Source: Gammaproteobacteria bacterium
Lineage (GTDB): Bacteria > Pseudomonadota > Gammaproteobacteria > Chromatiales > Sedimenticolaceae
Assembly: GCA_020445165.1 (NCBI GenBank)
Contig: JAGRHE010000004.1
Location: 1-50,562 of the forward strand
Direction of reading: 5' to 3'
DNA length: 50,562 nucleotides
Shown: positions 9,180-16,984 of the stretch, in pieces
Position numbering within the stretch: position 1 is the first letter of the stretch
How the letters are laid out: each line of letters opens with the position of its first letter
The notes under the pieces: model-generated
What the model was told of the DNA's origin: nothing
What the model saw: the letters and a program-made list of their open reading frames with translations, nothing else
Database searches by the model: none
Translations under genes and position numbers: made by a program

Positions 9180-9442
9180 CCGACGGTTGGTTGACCGACT
9201 GCGGCAAAGTCCTGTCACGGCGATTTTTCCGATCCGGCTGAAAGATCCACCGGCTTCGGCCGGTCTTGTATCGATGGGCGTCTCGAAAATGAGAGGCGGC
9301 CGGATCGGACCTGCTGCGGACGTTTTTTGTATCATCGACGCCGCGGCGAGCGCAGCTTAAAGGGCGTGTGTATTGCGCCGGGGTCAACAACAAAAGGCAG
9401 AGGAGTCCGACGCCACGGTGACAGGCGTCGTTTAAAAGGACC
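9180..9442 (+). other. Structured intergenic region with nested inverted repeats
   Basis: ACCGGC-TTCG-GCCGGT (9249-9264) is a perfect 6-bp stem with a TTCG tetraloop. It is enclosed by a 10-bp perfect inverted repeat, ccgatccggc (9229-9238) and gccggatcgg (9299-9308). A T6 run follows at about 9324-9329. A second hairpin, CGACGCC/GGCGTCG (9408-9414 and 9424-9430), is followed by TTTAAAA. The first set may end transcription of the sulfatase-like gene. The second sits directly before the small ORF at 9443 and could act as a terminator or attenuator. I do not recognise a known riboswitch. Confidence 0.45.
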
Positions 9443-9547
9443 ATGAGTTCCAGCGAAACCGCTTGCCATGAAGGCAGATGCAGCAGCGTCGCTCCCCGGC
9501 TGGCCGCGGCAGCACCTGTTGGCTGTCTCGAAGGCGTTCGCCCATGA
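9443..9547 (+). CDS. Possible 34-residue peptide overlapping the ATP-grasp gene
   Basis: An ATG at 9443 preceded by AAAAGGA opens a 34-codon frame (starts MSSSETACHEGRC, ends LEGVRP). Its TGA overlaps the ATP-grasp start codon as ATGA (9544-9547). The peptide has three cysteines (residues 8, 13 and 28) and a hydrophobic Ala/Pro stretch. The ATGA overlap is typical of translational coupling. A short peptide directly before an ATP-grasp ligase recalls ribosomally made peptides modified by ATP-grasp enzymes, but there is no recognised leader or core motif. It may equally be a regulatory leader peptide or a chance frame. The Shine-Dalgarno spacing is short (2 bases), which weakens the call. Confidence 0.3.
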   Translation: MSSSETACHEGRCSSVAPRLAAAAPVGCLEGVRP

Positions 9548-10902
9548 CCGCTGACAAGACGATGGTGCTGTTCGGTTACGACTGGGATGGCATCGAATTC
9601 GGCAGGCTCGCGCAGCGCTGGCCGCAGCTGCATGCCGGCTTCGACCTGTTCAGTTTCCCCAGTAACGCCCGCCTGGCATGGTTCGACATCGAACGCTTCG
9701 TCGCCCTGGCGGCGCTGCGCGCAAAGCTGCGTGGTGCCACCGGCGTGGTCAGCAACCACGAACAGTTCGGTGCGCTCAGCGCGGCGCTGCTGGCCGAGAA
9801 CATGGGTTGGCCCGGTTCGTCGGTCGACGCGGTGCTGGCGATGCAACACAAGCTGCATGCGCGCGAAGTGCTGCAGCGGGTCGCGCCGGAAGCGAACGTG
9901 CCGTACGCGCGACTGGAAGCCGACTACGGTGCTCCGATCCCCGGCGGGCTCACCTATCCGAGTTTCGTCAAACCGGTCAAGGCCGCGTTCTCGGTGCTGG
10001 CGAAAACGGTCCGATCACGCGAGGAGCTTTACGAGCACACGCGCTTCAGCTGGCAGGAGCTGTGGGTGATCCGGCACCTGGTCGAGCCGTTCGAAAAGAT
10101 TGTGCGCAAGCGTCTGCCCGAGGCCGGCACCGCGCACAGCCTGATGCTCGAAGACTGCCTGCATGGCCGCCAGTACTGCTTCGATGGCTATTGTTTCGAG
10201 GGCAGGGTCAAGCGCCTCGGCATCGTCGATGCGATCATGTATCCGGGTACCGATGCCTTCATGCGCTGGGAATACCCGAGCCATCTACCTGAGTCGTTAC
10301 AGGCACAGGCCGAAGACATCGCCGCGCGCTTCCTGGCCGAGGTCGGCTTCACCCATGGCCTATTCAACATGGAGTTCGTCGTCGACGAGCACAGCGGCCA
10401 GGTCAAGGTGATCGAGTTCAACCCGCGCATGGCGGCCCAGTTCTCCGACCTGTACGCACGGGTCGATGGCCTGCGCCTGCACGAGATGGCGCTTGCACTG
10501 AGTCACGGTATCGACCCTGCGACACTGCCGACAGATGAACCACGCGCGCAATGTGCCACCAGTTTCGTTTACCGCAGCTTCGATGAAAGTGCCCAGGTGC
10601 ACATGCCATCGGCCGCGCAGCGGCGTGCGTTCAGTGCTGCGCATGGCGATGGACTGTTGCTGCAGTTCCCCAAGAAATCCAGCGAGATACAGCGGGATTT
10701 CAAGTGGTTGCGCAGCTACCGCTACGGCATCATGCACCTGGGCGGCGACGACCCCGGCGACCTGCAGCAACGCTGTGAACACGCCAGCGCACTGCTCGGC
10801 TGGCCGGCACCCTATGTCGATCATGTCATCGATCTGCCGGGCGTCGATGCTGCCGCCGTTACCTGGCCGGTCGTGCTCGGTACCGAAAACTCCACCGGTT
10901 GA
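9544..10902 (+). CDS. ATP-grasp family ligase of unknown substrate
   Basis: A 452-residue soluble protein with the order of an ATP-grasp enzyme: a pre-ATP-grasp N-terminal domain (about 1-95), a lysine-bearing strand TYPSFVKPVKAAFSVLAKT that would hold ATP, and the metal-binding IEFNPRMAAQFSD (residues 290-302). Such enzymes join a carboxylate to an amine or thiol using ATP through an acyl-phosphate. The closest general resemblance is to carbamoyl-phosphate-synthetase-like or biotin-carboxylase-like ATP-grasp proteins, but the substrate is unknown. The start at 9544 has GAAGG nine bases upstream; an alternative in-frame start at 9478 would add an unlikely Arg-rich tail. It overlaps a possible 34-residue ORF and is followed 47 bp later by a YHS lipoprotein on the same strand. 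Confidence 0.75.
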   Translation: MTADKTMVLFGYDWDGIEFGRLAQRWPQLHAGFDLFSFPSNARLAWFDIERFVALAALRAKLRGATGVVSNHEQFGALSAALLAENMGWPGSSVDAVLAMQHKLHAREVLQRVAPEANVPYARLEADYGAPIPGGLTYPSFVKPVKAAFSVLAKTVRSREELYEHTRFSWQELWVIRHLVEPFEKIVRKRLPEAGTAHSLMLEDCLHGRQYCFDGYCFEGRVKRLGIVDAIMYPGTDAFMRWEYPSHLPESLQAQAEDIAARFLAEVGFTHGLFNMEFVVDEHSGQVKVIEFNPRMAAQFSDLYARVDGLRLHEMALALSHGIDPATLPTDEPRAQCATSFVYRSFDESAQVHMPSAAQRRAFSAAHGDGLLLQFPKKSSEIQRDFKWLRSYRYGIMHLGGDDPGDLQQRCEHASALLGWPAPYVDHVIDLPGVDAAAVTWPVVLGTENSTG

Positions 10903-10949
10903 GGTCCCTGCCCGGATCCGGCCGCCGGAACCCGAACAGGAGCTTCAAC

Positions 10950-11549
10950 ATGTCACACCCGATTCGTTCCCTGCGCCTGCCGGTACTGCTGCTGCTTGCA
11001 GGTCTGCTCACCGGCTGCGGCGCAATGATTGCGCAGAACCCGGCCGGAACCTTTTCCCCGGTCAACGCCATCGCCACCGATAGCGACGATCACCTGTTGC
11101 TGTTCGGGGCCGACGTGGTCGCCTATTTCACCGAGAACCGTTTCCTGCAGGGTTCGCCTGAGCATCGCAGCCAGTACCAGGGTGTCGACCTGCACTTCGC
11201 GTCGGCGGCCAACAAGGCTTTGTTCGATGCCGACCCGGTGGCCTACCTGCCGCAGTACGGCGGCTATTGCGCCAATGGCATCGCGTTCGGTATCCCGTGG
11301 GGCGGCAATGCCGGTGATTTCATCATCCACGACGGTCGCCTGTTCATCTTCGGCGGACAGCTTTCGAAGCAGGCATTCCTGCTGGATCGCGACGCCAACA
11401 TCGCACTGGCCGACAAGTACTGGAAAGAAGAGGTGCAGGGCGGCAACAGTTTCATCCAGCGCGCCAAGCGCCTGGTGTTGCGCGTGCCGCACTACCAGAC
11501 CGGCGAGGAGCAGGCGGCGGCAGTGGCGGCGAGGCAGGCCGCGCAATAG
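10950..11549 (+). CDS. YHS-domain lipoprotein
   Basis: A 199-residue lipoprotein. The signal peptide ends in the lipobox LLTGC, giving Cys23 as the lipidated residue. The mature part carries a YHS-type domain: DVVAYFTENRFLQGS, then YQGVDLHFASAANKALFDADPVAYLPQYGGYCA. YHS domains are small modules, some binding copper or other metals; this branch is mostly uncharacterised. The start is set by the lipobox and by ACAGGAG a few bases before the ATG. The C-terminal ~50 residues are charged and helical. It lies 47 bp after the ATP-grasp gene, so co-transcription is likely. A convergent gene ends 28 bp downstream. Confidence 0.78.
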   Translation: MSHPIRSLRLPVLLLLAGLLTGCGAMIAQNPAGTFSPVNAIATDSDDHLLLFGADVVAYFTENRFLQGSPEHRSQYQGVDLHFASAANKALFDADPVAYLPQYGGYCANGIAFGIPWGGNAGDFIIHDGRLFIFGGQLSKQAFLLDRDANIALADKYWKEEVQGGNSFIQRAKRLVLRVPHYQTGEEQAAAVAARQAAQ

Positions 11550-11577
11550 ACGCGGCACGGCCGCTCGCTGTGGGCGG

Positions 11578-12435
11578 TTAGCCTTCAGCGCGCTTTTTTT
11601 GACGAGCCAGTGCGGCGATCGCACCCGCCGCAAGCAGTCCCAGTGGCGACGGCAGCGGGATGCGGCTTGAATCGTTGACTTCAGAAACGAATGCGGCAAT
11701 CGAGTAGGTGTCGCCCGGATCGATGTCGGAGAAGCCGAAATCACTCGGGTTGTTGTCGATGAAGTCAGCGAAGCTGTCGAAGGTCAGCTGGAACACCTGG
11801 GTACCGGCGAATGCGCCGGGCTCGGATTCGAGCAGCACACGGTACAGTCCGTCGTATGACACGCCGGCGATCGAGTAGGTGTCGCCGGGACTGTAGTCGC
11901 TGAAGCCGAAGGCGGATGGCTGGTTGGTGAGCAGGTCGTCGAAAGTGTCGAAGGTCAGGTAGAACACCTCGGTGCTGGCGAATGCACCGGGCTCGGATTC
12001 GAGTATCACCTGGTAGGCCCCGTCGTAAGCGAAGCCTGCAATCGAGTAGGTGTCGCCCGGATCGTAGTCACTGAAGCCGAACGACGAGGGCTGGTGATTG
12101 ACGTAATCCTCGAACGAGTCGTAGCTCAGGTGGAAGACCTGCGTCGAGGGGAAGACGCCCGGTTCGGATTCGAGCAGCACCCGGTAACTGCCATCGTGCG
12201 CGATGCCGGCCACCGAGTATTCGTCGCCCGGATCGTAGTCGCCGAAGCCGGATCCCGACAGCTGGTTGTCGATCACGTCCTGGAAGCTGTCGTAGCGAAG
12301 GTGGAACAGTTCCGTGCTGGGGAACACGCCCGGTTCGGATTCGAGCAGAACCGTGTACGGCATGGCCGCGACATGACTGGATTGCAGCAGCAGCGCCGCA
12401 CAGAACGTGACGAGCAAGATGTGGTTGCGTTTCAT
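11578..12435 (-). CDS. Secreted four-repeat protein with a PEP-CTERM-like tail
   Basis: A 285-residue exported protein. The signal peptide covers about residues 1-24. Four tandem repeats of 57 residues follow, each with LLESEPG, a phenylalanine-rich segment (VFHLSYDSF), GF.DYDPGD and YS(V/I)AG. The DNA period is exactly 171 bp. The C-terminus IPLPSPLGLLAAGAIAALARQKKR has the short Pro motif, hydrophobic helix and basic end of PEP-CTERM/VPLPA-CTERM exosortase substrates. The protein is therefore probably exported, processed and displayed or released. Function is unknown; repeats of this kind could bind ligand or matrix. GGGAGG lies about nine bases before the ATG, with an AT-rich upstream region around 12510-12570. 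I do not recognise the repeat as a named domain. Confidence 0.75.
   Translation of the reverse strand: MKRNHILLVTFCAALLLQSSHVAAMPYTVLLESEPGVFPSTELFHLRYDSFQDVIDNQLSGSGFGDYDPGDEYSVAGIAHDGSYRVLLESEPGVFPSTQVFHLSYDSFEDYVNHQPSSFGFSDYDPGDTYSIAGFAYDGAYQVILESEPGAFASTEVFYLTFDTFDDLLTNQPSAFGFSDYSPGDTYSIAGVSYDGLYRVLLESEPGAFAGTQVFQLTFDSFADFIDNNPSDFGFSDIDPGDTYSIAAFVSEVNDSSRIPLPSPLGLLAAGAIAALARQKKRAEG
11651..12365 (-). repeat. Four in-frame 171-bp coding repeats
   Basis: The segment gtgtcgcc-type start recurs at 11708, 11879, 12050 and 12221, exactly 171 bp apart (57 codons). Each unit encodes one copy of the repeat in the secreted protein. Copies differ at scattered positions, so this is an aged or selected array rather than a fresh duplication. 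The outer boundaries given are approximate. Confidence 0.8.
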
Positions 12436-12649
12436 CGTCAGCGACCTCCCTGTTTTCCATTGAGACGGGCGAGGGCCCCGTCCTGGGAGACAAGCAGGAA
12501 CTGAACCAGAATATTAATGAGAATATAAATCAATCACTTATATGGGCGCCTTTTCGCGTCTGTAAATTATCCTGACGCATGCGTGCCGGAAGCTTCGGGT
12601 TGCGTGGCGCTGGCAGATCGACGGGAGCCCGGTCAATTGCAGGTGTTGG

Positions 12650-14176
12650 TTATTCCTGGCAACTGCTGACCCGCGTGCTAAGGCGCAGACGTGAGCGGAT
12701 ACGTCGCGACAGGCTGTCGATGCCGAGGTTGAGCACGGCGGTGACGGCGATCAGCAGCATCGCGCGGTCGAGCCGGATATCGGCGATCGCGCTGTCGATG
12801 TAGAAACCCAGGGTCGCGATGCCGAGCACGCCGAGGATCGCGGTTTCGCGCATGATGATTTCCCAGCGATAGAACAGGTAGGCGAGAAACTGGCCGTACA
12901 TGCGCGGCACGATCTCGAAGGCATAGCGGTTCATACCGCTGGGGCTGTCCGGACGCAGCTGCACCTCGTCGCTGTAGCGGCCGAGCAGGTGGCCGATGAT
13001 CGCGCCGTTGTGCAGTGCCAGTGCCACGATCGCCGGCAGCATCGATGGTCCCCACAGCTGCAGGAAGATGTAGACCAGGATGAATTCGGGTGTCGAGCGC
13101 ATGATCACCAGGAACAGGTGACCGACGCCGCGACCGAAACGGCCGAAAAACTGGGTCGAAATCAGCGGAAAGAACGCGAGCGTGAGAAACGCGGTCGCGA
13201 CCAGCGCGATCTGGGTCAGGATGACGGTGGCGACAATGCCGGGCAGGGCCTGGTCGCCGAGCATCATCGCCAGCCAGTCGCCGAACTGTGACCATGCCTG
13301 CGGGTCGCCCAGGTCGGCATTGCGCAGTGGCGCCGGCACGATGTCCTCGGTCAGGAAGCGGGCCACGTTCTCCCAGCGGATATCCGACGTACCACCGAGT
13401 ACGAACGGTGCGATCAGCAGGTACAGGCCGACCAGTTTCGGCCGCATCCACAGGCGCAGCGAGGCGATGATCGCGTAGAACATAATCAGTTGTGCCGCGG
13501 CCTCGGAATAGTTGGCCTCGCTGAACGCGGTCTGCAGGTAATAGCCGAGCGTCGGCAGGCCGACGAAACCAAGTACCGCGCTCGATCGCAGCCCGCACTC
13601 GAAACGGTACAGGGTGTAGTTCTTGATGTGTGCCCAGGCGTCGGGCAGGCGCACGAAGAAGAAGGTCGACACCGTCGACACGCCGGCGGGCAGCGCGTTG
13701 AGTGCCGCGGCCGGGGTTTCCTCCAGTGTCTCGGCGTAGACCTTGGCGCAGATCCCGGCATACGGAATCGCGATCGCCAGCACGCCGGTCAGCGGCGACA
13801 GTCCGAACACCTGCAGGAAGATCAGCGCCCAGAACAGCTCGTGGACCGAGCGTGCGATCGCGCACAGCCAGCGTACCGGTCCGACGTGGAAGAACTGCGC
13901 CAGCACGATACCGGACAATGCAGCCAGTGCGACGCCGACCAGGGCGAACGCGATCGTTTGCACGACGGCAGTGCCGATCGATTCGACCGCGAAGAAGTCG
14001 GGCGTGAGCACACCGCGCAGCATCCGGCCCAGTTCCGACCAGGGGTCCAGGGTGGTGACGGAGATATCGGCAAAGACCAGGCAGAGCGCGGCCAGTGCGA
14101 CAAAGGCGAAGCTGATCCGGACCGCTGGTGAATAGCGCGGCCGACTGCCGCCCGTCGCGTCAGCGGCAATTCTCAT
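12650..14176 (-). CDS. PhnE-type ABC permease, two permease domains fused
   Basis: A 508-residue inner-membrane protein made of two PhnE-like permease halves (about 60-270 and 290-500). Each has several membrane helices and an EAA-type loop that contacts the ATPase (PAGVSTVSTFFFVRLPD in the first, FEIVPRMYGQFLAY in the second). PhnE is usually a single ~270-residue domain acting as a dimer; here one chain supplies both halves. I start at the ATG at 14176; a GTG at 14179 is also possible. The gene overlaps the 3' end of the ATPase gene by 17 bp and is last in a three-gene minus-strand operon. No phosphonate-degradation genes are nearby. The binding protein suggests selenate or a similar oxyanion as substrate. 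Confidence 0.88.
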   Translation of the reverse strand: MRIAADATGGSRPRYSPAVRISFAFVALAALCLVFADISVTTLDPWSELGRMLRGVLTPDFFAVESIGTAVVQTIAFALVGVALAALSGIVLAQFFHVGPVRWLCAIARSVHELFWALIFLQVFGLSPLTGVLAIAIPYAGICAKVYAETLEETPAAALNALPAGVSTVSTFFFVRLPDAWAHIKNYTLYRFECGLRSSAVLGFVGLPTLGYYLQTAFSEANYSEAAAQLIMFYAIIASLRLWMRPKLVGLYLLIAPFVLGGTSDIRWENVARFLTEDIVPAPLRNADLGDPQAWSQFGDWLAMMLGDQALPGIVATVILTQIALVATAFLTLAFFPLISTQFFGRFGRGVGHLFLVIMRSTPEFILVYIFLQLWGPSMLPAIVALALHNGAIIGHLLGRYSDEVQLRPDSPSGMNRYAFEIVPRMYGQFLAYLFYRWEIIMRETAILGVLGIATLGFYIDSAIADIRLDRAMLLIAVTAVLNLGIDSLSRRIRSRLRLSTRVSSCQE

Positions 14177-14831
14177 CACAGTCTTTGTACAGGAAGTCGA
14201 GATCGGTGACGGTGAGCCCTGCCGACGGCCGGTCGAACACGATGCCGCCGTTCTGCAGGCCGATGATGCGCGTGGCGTAACTCAGCGCGAGTTCGACGTC
14301 GTGCATTGCCAGGACGACGGTGTCGAAGTGTTCGTGCAACGCGTCGAGCACCGTGCGCGACTGGTGACTGTCGACCGCGGATACGGGTTCGTCGCCGAGA
14401 ACAATTTTTCCGCCCTGATGCAGCGCACGGCATACGGCGACGCGTTGTTGCTGCCCGCCGGAAAGGGCAGCGGCCGGCTCGAACAGTTTTTCTTCGAGAC
14501 CCAGCCTTGCGACCAGCGGTCGGATCGCGTCGACCTCGCGTCGCCGGGGCCATGCCAGGTTGAGCAGGTTGTACCAGGTCGGACGCCGGTTGAGCCGGCC
14601 CATGTAGATGTTGTGGAACACGCTGAGCGCGCCGACCAGGCCGGGATTCTGCGGGACCAGGGCGGCCTGCTCGTGCAGGCGCGCCTGGATTGCACTCAGC
14701 AGCGTGGACTTGCCGGCGCCACTCTCGCCGACCAGCGCGATACGGTCACCTTCGTGGATGGCGACCGAGACATCGCGCAGCACCAGGCCCCGGTCATAGC
14801 CGAGGTCCTGATTGACCAGCTGCAGCAGCAC
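14160..14831 (-). CDS. PhnC-type ABC transporter ATPase
   Basis: A 223-residue cytosolic ATPase that would power the adjacent permease. Walker A is GESGAGKST (35-43), the signature is LSGGQQQ (123-129), and Walker B is IVLGDEP (143-149), followed by the D-loop SAVD and a switch histidine in LAMHDVELAL. All catalytic motifs are present. The start is GTG at 14831, four bases after the stop of the binding-protein gene, so coupling is likely. The length is a little under the usual ~250 residues of PhnC. Its assignment to a PhnC-like set comes from the neighbours; the ATPase itself does not define the substrate. Confidence 0.88.
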   Translation of the reverse strand: MLLQLVNQDLGYDRGLVLRDVSVAIHEGDRIALVGESGAGKSTLLSAIQARLHEQAALVPQNPGLVGALSVFHNIYMGRLNRRPTWYNLLNLAWPRRREVDAIRPLVARLGLEEKLFEPAAALSGGQQQRVAVCRALHQGGKIVLGDEPVSAVDSHQSRTVLDALHEHFDTVVLAMHDVELALSYATRIIGLQNGGIVFDRPSAGLTVTDLDFLYKDCDENCR

Positions 14832-14835
14832 GGCG

Positions 14836-15708
14836 TCAGTCGATCAGGTCGATCGCGCGCGCCGTTTCGAGGATCGGGTCGAAGTCCGCATTCGAAGCCG
14901 GAATGAAGCCTTCGCGCGGAAACGATGCCAGCAGCTCCGGATCGTTCATGCCGAGCAGCGCGGCGCGCACCTTTTCCTTGAAGCCATCGCCGAAGCGCTG
15001 ATCGACATCACCGCGGATCGACCACTGGTAATCGGGGTAGGTCGGGGTCTTCCAGATCACCGAGACCTTGCTTGTGTCGATCGTGCCGTCGGCCAGTTCC
15101 TTCTTCCAGACCTGGAAGTTGGTGGCACCGACCTGGTAGGCGCCCGATTGCACCAGCGCGATGGTCTTGGAATGGTTGCCGCTGAAGCCCACCTTCGAGA
15201 ACACCTCGTCCGGTGCCTTACCGAACTGCTGACGGATGTGGTACTCGGGCATCAGCCGGCCCGAGGTCGAACCTTTCGAACCGAAGGTGAAGGTCTTGCC
15301 GGCCATGTCCTTCGGGAACTCCTCGGACGCCTGCAGGCCGGTGCTGGCGTGGGCGATGAAATAGGTCTCGAACTTGGGGTCTTCGACGCCCTGGGCGATG
15401 GCTTCGGAGCCGTCCACCAGCAGGCGCGCACGCACGCCGGACAGTCCACCGAACCAGGCCAGTTGCACCTGGTCGTTGCGGAACGCGGTCACGGCCGCTT
15501 CGTAGGATTTGACCGGGACGTAGCGGGTTTCGACGCCCAGGGTCTTGGTCAGGTAGTCGGCGACCTTGCCGAAGCGCTCCATCAGGCGCGCCTCGTCCTG
15601 GTCGGGGATGGCGGTAAACACGAAGGTTTCGGCTGCGACGACCGTCGTCGAGAGCAGGCCGGCGACGAGGCCGACGATCCATTTCCTGGCAGTACTTGAT
15701 CGGGTCAC
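14836..15708 (-). CDS. Periplasmic oxyanion-binding protein of the PhnD family, likely selenate type
   Basis: A 290-residue periplasmic binding protein. The signal peptide (RKWIVGLVAGLLSTTVVAA) ends near residue 26. The mature part opens FVFTAIPDQDEARLMERF and contains VQLAWFGGLSGVRAR and the phosphonate-binding-like fold of PhnD. The IPDQD...RL.ERF and QLAWFGGL patterns are ones I associate with the branch annotated as putative selenate ABC transporter binding protein (TIGR04553) rather than true phosphonate binders. That specificity is by resemblance, not proof. The GTG start at 15708 is chosen because AAGGA lies about nine bases upstream and the signal peptide follows at once. It leads the operon with the ATPase and fused permease. 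A selenoneine-type cluster elsewhere in the window fits selenium uptake. Confidence 0.8.
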   Translation of the reverse strand: MTRSSTARKWIVGLVAGLLSTTVVAAETFVFTAIPDQDEARLMERFGKVADYLTKTLGVETRYVPVKSYEAAVTAFRNDQVQLAWFGGLSGVRARLLVDGSEAIAQGVEDPKFETYFIAHASTGLQASEEFPKDMAGKTFTFGSKGSTSGRLMPEYHIRQQFGKAPDEVFSKVGFSGNHSKTIALVQSGAYQVGATNFQVWKKELADGTIDTSKVSVIWKTPTYPDYQWSIRGDVDQRFGDGFKEKVRAALLGMNDPELLASFPREGFIPASNADFDPILETARAIDLID

Positions 15709-16109
15709 GGTGGTTTTTCCTTGTTTTGCCTGTCGGGGGATTCTGATTCGGGACGTTAGAGTAAACGGGGGCTGTGCTTCAACCGTGCGACATGCAAGGT
15801 GCGAACGATTCGACCACACAATCACCGGGGGCAAATCGTGCCGCGCTCCCGGTCACGGGCGGTCACGAAGCCGCCCGGGTGGCTGGCAAACGGGTCCGGA
15901 ATCCGGTTGTCGCGCCAGCAGCACCAGGATCAAGGACCGGATGGCGCCTGTAAATGTTTCCTTCCGTCCGGGCCAAGGTCGCCGCCGCGGCGGCTGCCGA
16001 TCCGCGATCGGCCCGCGGGCACTGCGGTGCCGCGTGTTAATGAAATGCCCAAGAACTCGTCATCCCCGCCTTCGAGGGAATGACGAAAAATGGACTGTTC
16101 GCGGTGCCC
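15709..16109. other. 400-bp intergenic region upstream of the ABC transporter operon
   Basis: It should hold the promoter of the binding-protein gene, read leftward, but I see no convincing -10/-35 pair. The only clear structure is a dispersed-repeat-like hairpin at 16057-16086. Chance open frames here (15566-16147, 15799-16083) are Arg/Pro/Ser-rich and I do not support them. Confidence 0.5.
16057..16086. repeat. REP-like palindromic element
   Basis: TCGTCAT (16057-16063) pairs with ATGACGA (16080-16086), continued by CCC/GGG with one bulged base, around a short loop. The core (gtcatcccc...gggaatgac) resembles the dispersed palindromes based on GTCATTCCCGC found many times in gammaproteobacterial and other genomes. 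It lies 24 bases from the stop of a minus-strand gene, a usual site for such elements. Copy number cannot be judged from one window. Confidence 0.45.
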
Positions 16110-16943
16110 TCAAGCCACCGATTCGGCACCGGTCCTTTTCGATATGACCTGTGTCGAACCCATCAGGTCGCGAAGTTCCTGTAGCCGCGCCCCGTGTTGG
16201 TCCTGCAGCTCACGCAGCGCCCGCTTGAAATGTCCACGCAGCGACTTCTTCAGGTGTGTCAGCACGTCTTTCTGTGGCAGCTGCTTGAGCGCAGCGAACA
16301 GCGCCAGTGCATAGGTGATGTCGTGCTGGGTCACGCTGGCCGCCCGGCGTACGACCGGGCCGCCACAGCAGCCGCCGCGCGGCAGCACCAGCGCGGTGTT
16401 AGCAAACATGAGGCCGAAACCGAGGAACACGGCCAGCACCTCGGTCGTCTGCGGCCAGTGCTCGGCGCCGCCCGGCGGCGGCTCGTTTGCCGAGCTGCCG
16501 AGATAGTGCGCCAGGGTGTGGGCGAATACCGCGATCATGGCCTCGGGGTTGTTCAGCTGATCGGGGTCGTAGCTGATGGTCAGCGCGGCCGATACCGGTG
16601 TGGACGTTGCGGTGATGGCCGTGGCCCGTCCACCCCGTTCAGGGCCGGCCAGCCGGATATTGCCGACCGCAGGTATGGCGCAGCTGCCCGGCGGCACCAG
16701 GCCGAGTGGCCAATGCCGCATGCCGGCATAGTCCACCACGCGTTCGAAGATCAGGCGTGCCATGTCGTCGGCATTGTCCGCCCGACCGGGGAAATGCGCG
16801 TTGGTCGGCGTGACCAGTTGCGTCTCGTCGCGAAACATCAGCGGGTCGAAGTTGCGCAGCGCCCAGGCGAACACCGCGAACATCCAGTCCAGCTGCTGTT
16901 CGTCGATCAATGATTCGCGGCGGCCGAGGCCAAACAATCCCAT
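16110..16943 (-). CDS. Hypothetical protein with a degenerate HExxH-like motif (HTLAH)
   Basis: A 277-residue protein I cannot assign to a named family. Residues 139-148 read VFAHTLAHYL, which has the shape of a zinc-metalloprotease HExxH motif (HELAHYL) with the catalytic glutamate replaced by Thr143. A possible third ligand, Glu168, lies 22 residues after the motif. A hydrophobic stretch (about 171-190) and a GGCCGG cysteine pair follow, then a charged helical C-terminus. It may be an inactive peptidase-like protein or a metal-binding protein. The ATG at 16943 is well supported by AGGAGGG about six bases upstream; longer in-frame starts give only Arg-rich sequence. It lies 41 bp after the DUF3047 gene in the same direction. 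Confidence 0.55.
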   Translation of the reverse strand: MGLFGLGRRESLIDEQQLDWMFAVFAWALRNFDPLMFRDETQLVTPTNAHFPGRADNADDMARLIFERVVDYAGMRHWPLGLVPPGSCAIPAVGNIRLAGPERGGRATAITATSTPVSAALTISYDPDQLNNPEAMIAVFAHTLAHYLGSSANEPPPGGAEHWPQTTEVLAVFLGFGLMFANTALVLPRGGCCGGPVVRRAASVTQHDITYALALFAALKQLPQKDVLTHLKKSLRGHFKRALRELQDQHGARLQELRDLMGSTQVISKRTGAESVA

Positions 16944-16984
16944 GTCCCGCCCTCCTGCGGATTTGGTTGCAGCTTCTTCCTGCG

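Noticed and set aside
8367..9335. 322-codon minus-strand frame over the LtaS-like gene
   Set aside because: It is a shadow of a clear gene with conserved motifs, and has no recognisable domain.
13490..14131. 213-codon plus-strand frame over the permease gene
   Set aside because: The opposite-strand permease has membrane helices and EAA loops; this frame is a charged, domain-free shadow.
14836..15708. Plain phosphonate-binding protein (phnD)
   Set aside because: No phosphonate-degradation genes are nearby and the IPDQD/QLAWFGGL patterns fit the putative selenate branch better, so I did not give the phn symbol.
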